Source of the DNA: Glandiceps talaboti
Lineage: Eukaryota; Hemichordata; Enteropneusta; Spengelidae
Direction of reading: 5' to 3'
NCBI RefSeq assembly: GCF_964340395.1
Contig: NC_135550.1
Location: 25,242,676-25,306,675 of the forward strand
DNA length: 64,000 nucleotides
Position 1 is the first letter of the stretch. Each line of letters opens with the position of its first letter. This document shows positions 62,556 through 64,000 of the stretch, piece after piece. A model generated the notes under the pieces. It was not told where the DNA came from and searched no databases. It saw only the letters and a program-made list of their open reading frames with translations. A program made the position numbers and the translations under genes.

Positions 62556-62592
<37 letters not shown>
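62555..62592. repeat. (CT)n microsatellite
   Basis: Pure CT run downstream of OST-alpha copy 4. Confidence 0.95.
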
Positions 62593-62595
<3 letters not shown>

Positions 62596-63876
62596 ATAAG
62601 TATACAGCATATATATATATTATTGACACGAACAACCATGTGATTGAATTGAATTGTATCTCACTACTTTCGTAATATATCCCTCTGTTATTCTATGTAC
62701 ATTTTTGTATGGCGGGGAGCTGTGGGTTTTGAACTCAGTGAAATTATGGAGCAAAGGAAAGACAGTGAGATAGCGTATTCTTTCATAGACAATCACATAG
62801 CAACCATGTTAGCAACCATGTTAGAAAATATTAACAAATATCATGACAGTTTAACCCACATGTATCAGACAATGACATCACTGATAATAAATGTGCTCGT
62901 ACACCACTACTATCAGAGACGGAATCTTGCACGGTTGAGCAGATAGCAAAGTCAATAGTCGCATTGCGTAGTATGGGCATCGGTATTGATATGCAATGGA
63001 CGTAAGGAAGACATGGCACAACGTTAAAAATATTCCGTCCCAAGTGACACTTTAGAAAGAGTGTATAACGCCTTAATCGTTGAATACTGACGTCATCGAT
63101 CTATCTGCTAAGCTCTGAGCTGATCATCAAAAAGGTAAATCAATATGTTAATTGTGACCCAGTTCTTGAGCCAATTTTATAATGATTGTCGACATCTTAC
63201 ATGCGTTTATATTCTCATATGGGGATGGGGGGTAATTTTACGATGTTACACTGGGATAAAATGGTCACATTTTCATTCAGGTTGGTGTTGTCGTGAGAGG
63301 GGGTGTGTGCGAATGATTCTATATCTCGGTTACATAATCGTAGGTTATTCTGCATTTGCTCGATTCATTTATGATTTATTCACCCTTGAACAACGCACTT
63401 ATCTTATGGTCGTACAGACGGCAAAACACTGGAAATGATTTACAGTTACTGCAATTTATCGTCTACTGTCTCTATAAAACTCAAACCCTAAAACTCAAAG
63501 TCTCCACTGTACTGGGTTTGAAGATTACCACCTCATGTCATAATACTGCTAGTCGGATGATCTTAAAAAAAGAGGAAACGAAGTCAAAGGTTACATATTG
63601 TACGCATTCCCTAAACAAACAAAAGTATCACTTTGCTAGATATATCCACAATAACGATATTCAATGATTATGAGATATGTTTATGGTTAATCATCATGAA
63701 CAGAACAATTCCTATGCCGCCGCCAAGATTCATTAAATTAGTATTATATAATTTATATAATCAGTTTAATCATATTTGTATTGTTAGTACTATTTTTGAA
63801 CAATTGTGATGTTTAAGTATTAAATATATAATGTGATATAAATTGTGTATTCAGACATACGGGTCAGATAAACCTA
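62593..63876. other. right flank; nothing recognised
   Basis: No exon resembling the OST-alpha family or any other family could be read on either strand. Confidence 0.4.
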
Positions 63877-63950
63877 TTCATAGTCTAGTTCCTATACAGT
63901 ATCGTTACGATTCATAGTCTAATTCCTATACAGTATCGTTACGATTCATA
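63877..63950. repeat. 34-base tandem repeat, two copies and a fragment
   Basis: Units start at 63877 and 63911, followed by TTCATA. The core CCTATACAGTATCGTTACG is the reverse complement, with a few changes, of the repeat at 2020-2066. Confidence 0.85.
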
Positions 63951-64000
63951 CCTTCATTCACACATGTGTTGTGGTTAGGGTACCGTTAGGAACCACGTGC

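Overview
The window is nuclear DNA from an animal, probably a marine invertebrate bilaterian. It is AT-rich by eye. Its genes are split by GT-AG introns, and it is packed with di-, tri- and tetranucleotide microsatellites and foldback (MITE-like) elements. It also carries a Tx1-like LINE retrotransposon. The phylum cannot be fixed from the sequence alone.

Left half, minus strand. An EGLN/EGL-9-type HIF prolyl hydroxylase gene (5064-16751, 6 coding exons, 429 aa) has an N-terminal MYND zinc finger, a complete 2-oxoglutarate dioxygenase core and an unexpected C-terminal coiled-coil extension. About 1.3 kb upstream, on the same strand, lies an 11-exon cysteine-synthase-like PLP enzyme gene (18040-25407, 364 aa) of the fungal cysteine synthase 2 (Mcy1/Cys12) type, with a presequence-like N-terminus. 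Cysteine-synthase-like proteins are known to regulate EGL-9 in C. elegans, so this pairing is the most provocative feature here.

Right half, plus strand. Four tandem organic solute transporter alpha genes (OST-alpha/SLC51A, Solute_trans_a family) lie head to tail at 28496-37729, 40658-47677, 50477-55197 and 57946-61948. All seven coding exons of each could be joined in frame, with identical intron phases, giving 394, 394, 475 and 459 aa. Copies 1 and 2 are close relatives. Copies 3 and 4 are more diverged and have long acidic or Ser-rich tails. No OST-beta partner was seen.

Intron 3 of copy 1 holds a full-length Tx1-like LINE (about 30504-35990) with two open ORFs. It is bordered on both sides by (GAT)n, and the ORF2 stop codon lies in that microsatellite.

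Elsewhere: foldback elements at 1229-1505, 10731-11243, 12551-12723, 43083-43297, 43606-43850 and 46579-46761; a partial exon duplication in the cysteine synthase gene; a palindromic dispersed motif near the 5' ends of both minus-strand genes; and long microsatellites between and inside the transporter genes. Intergenic stretches not listed as features showed nothing I could recognise.
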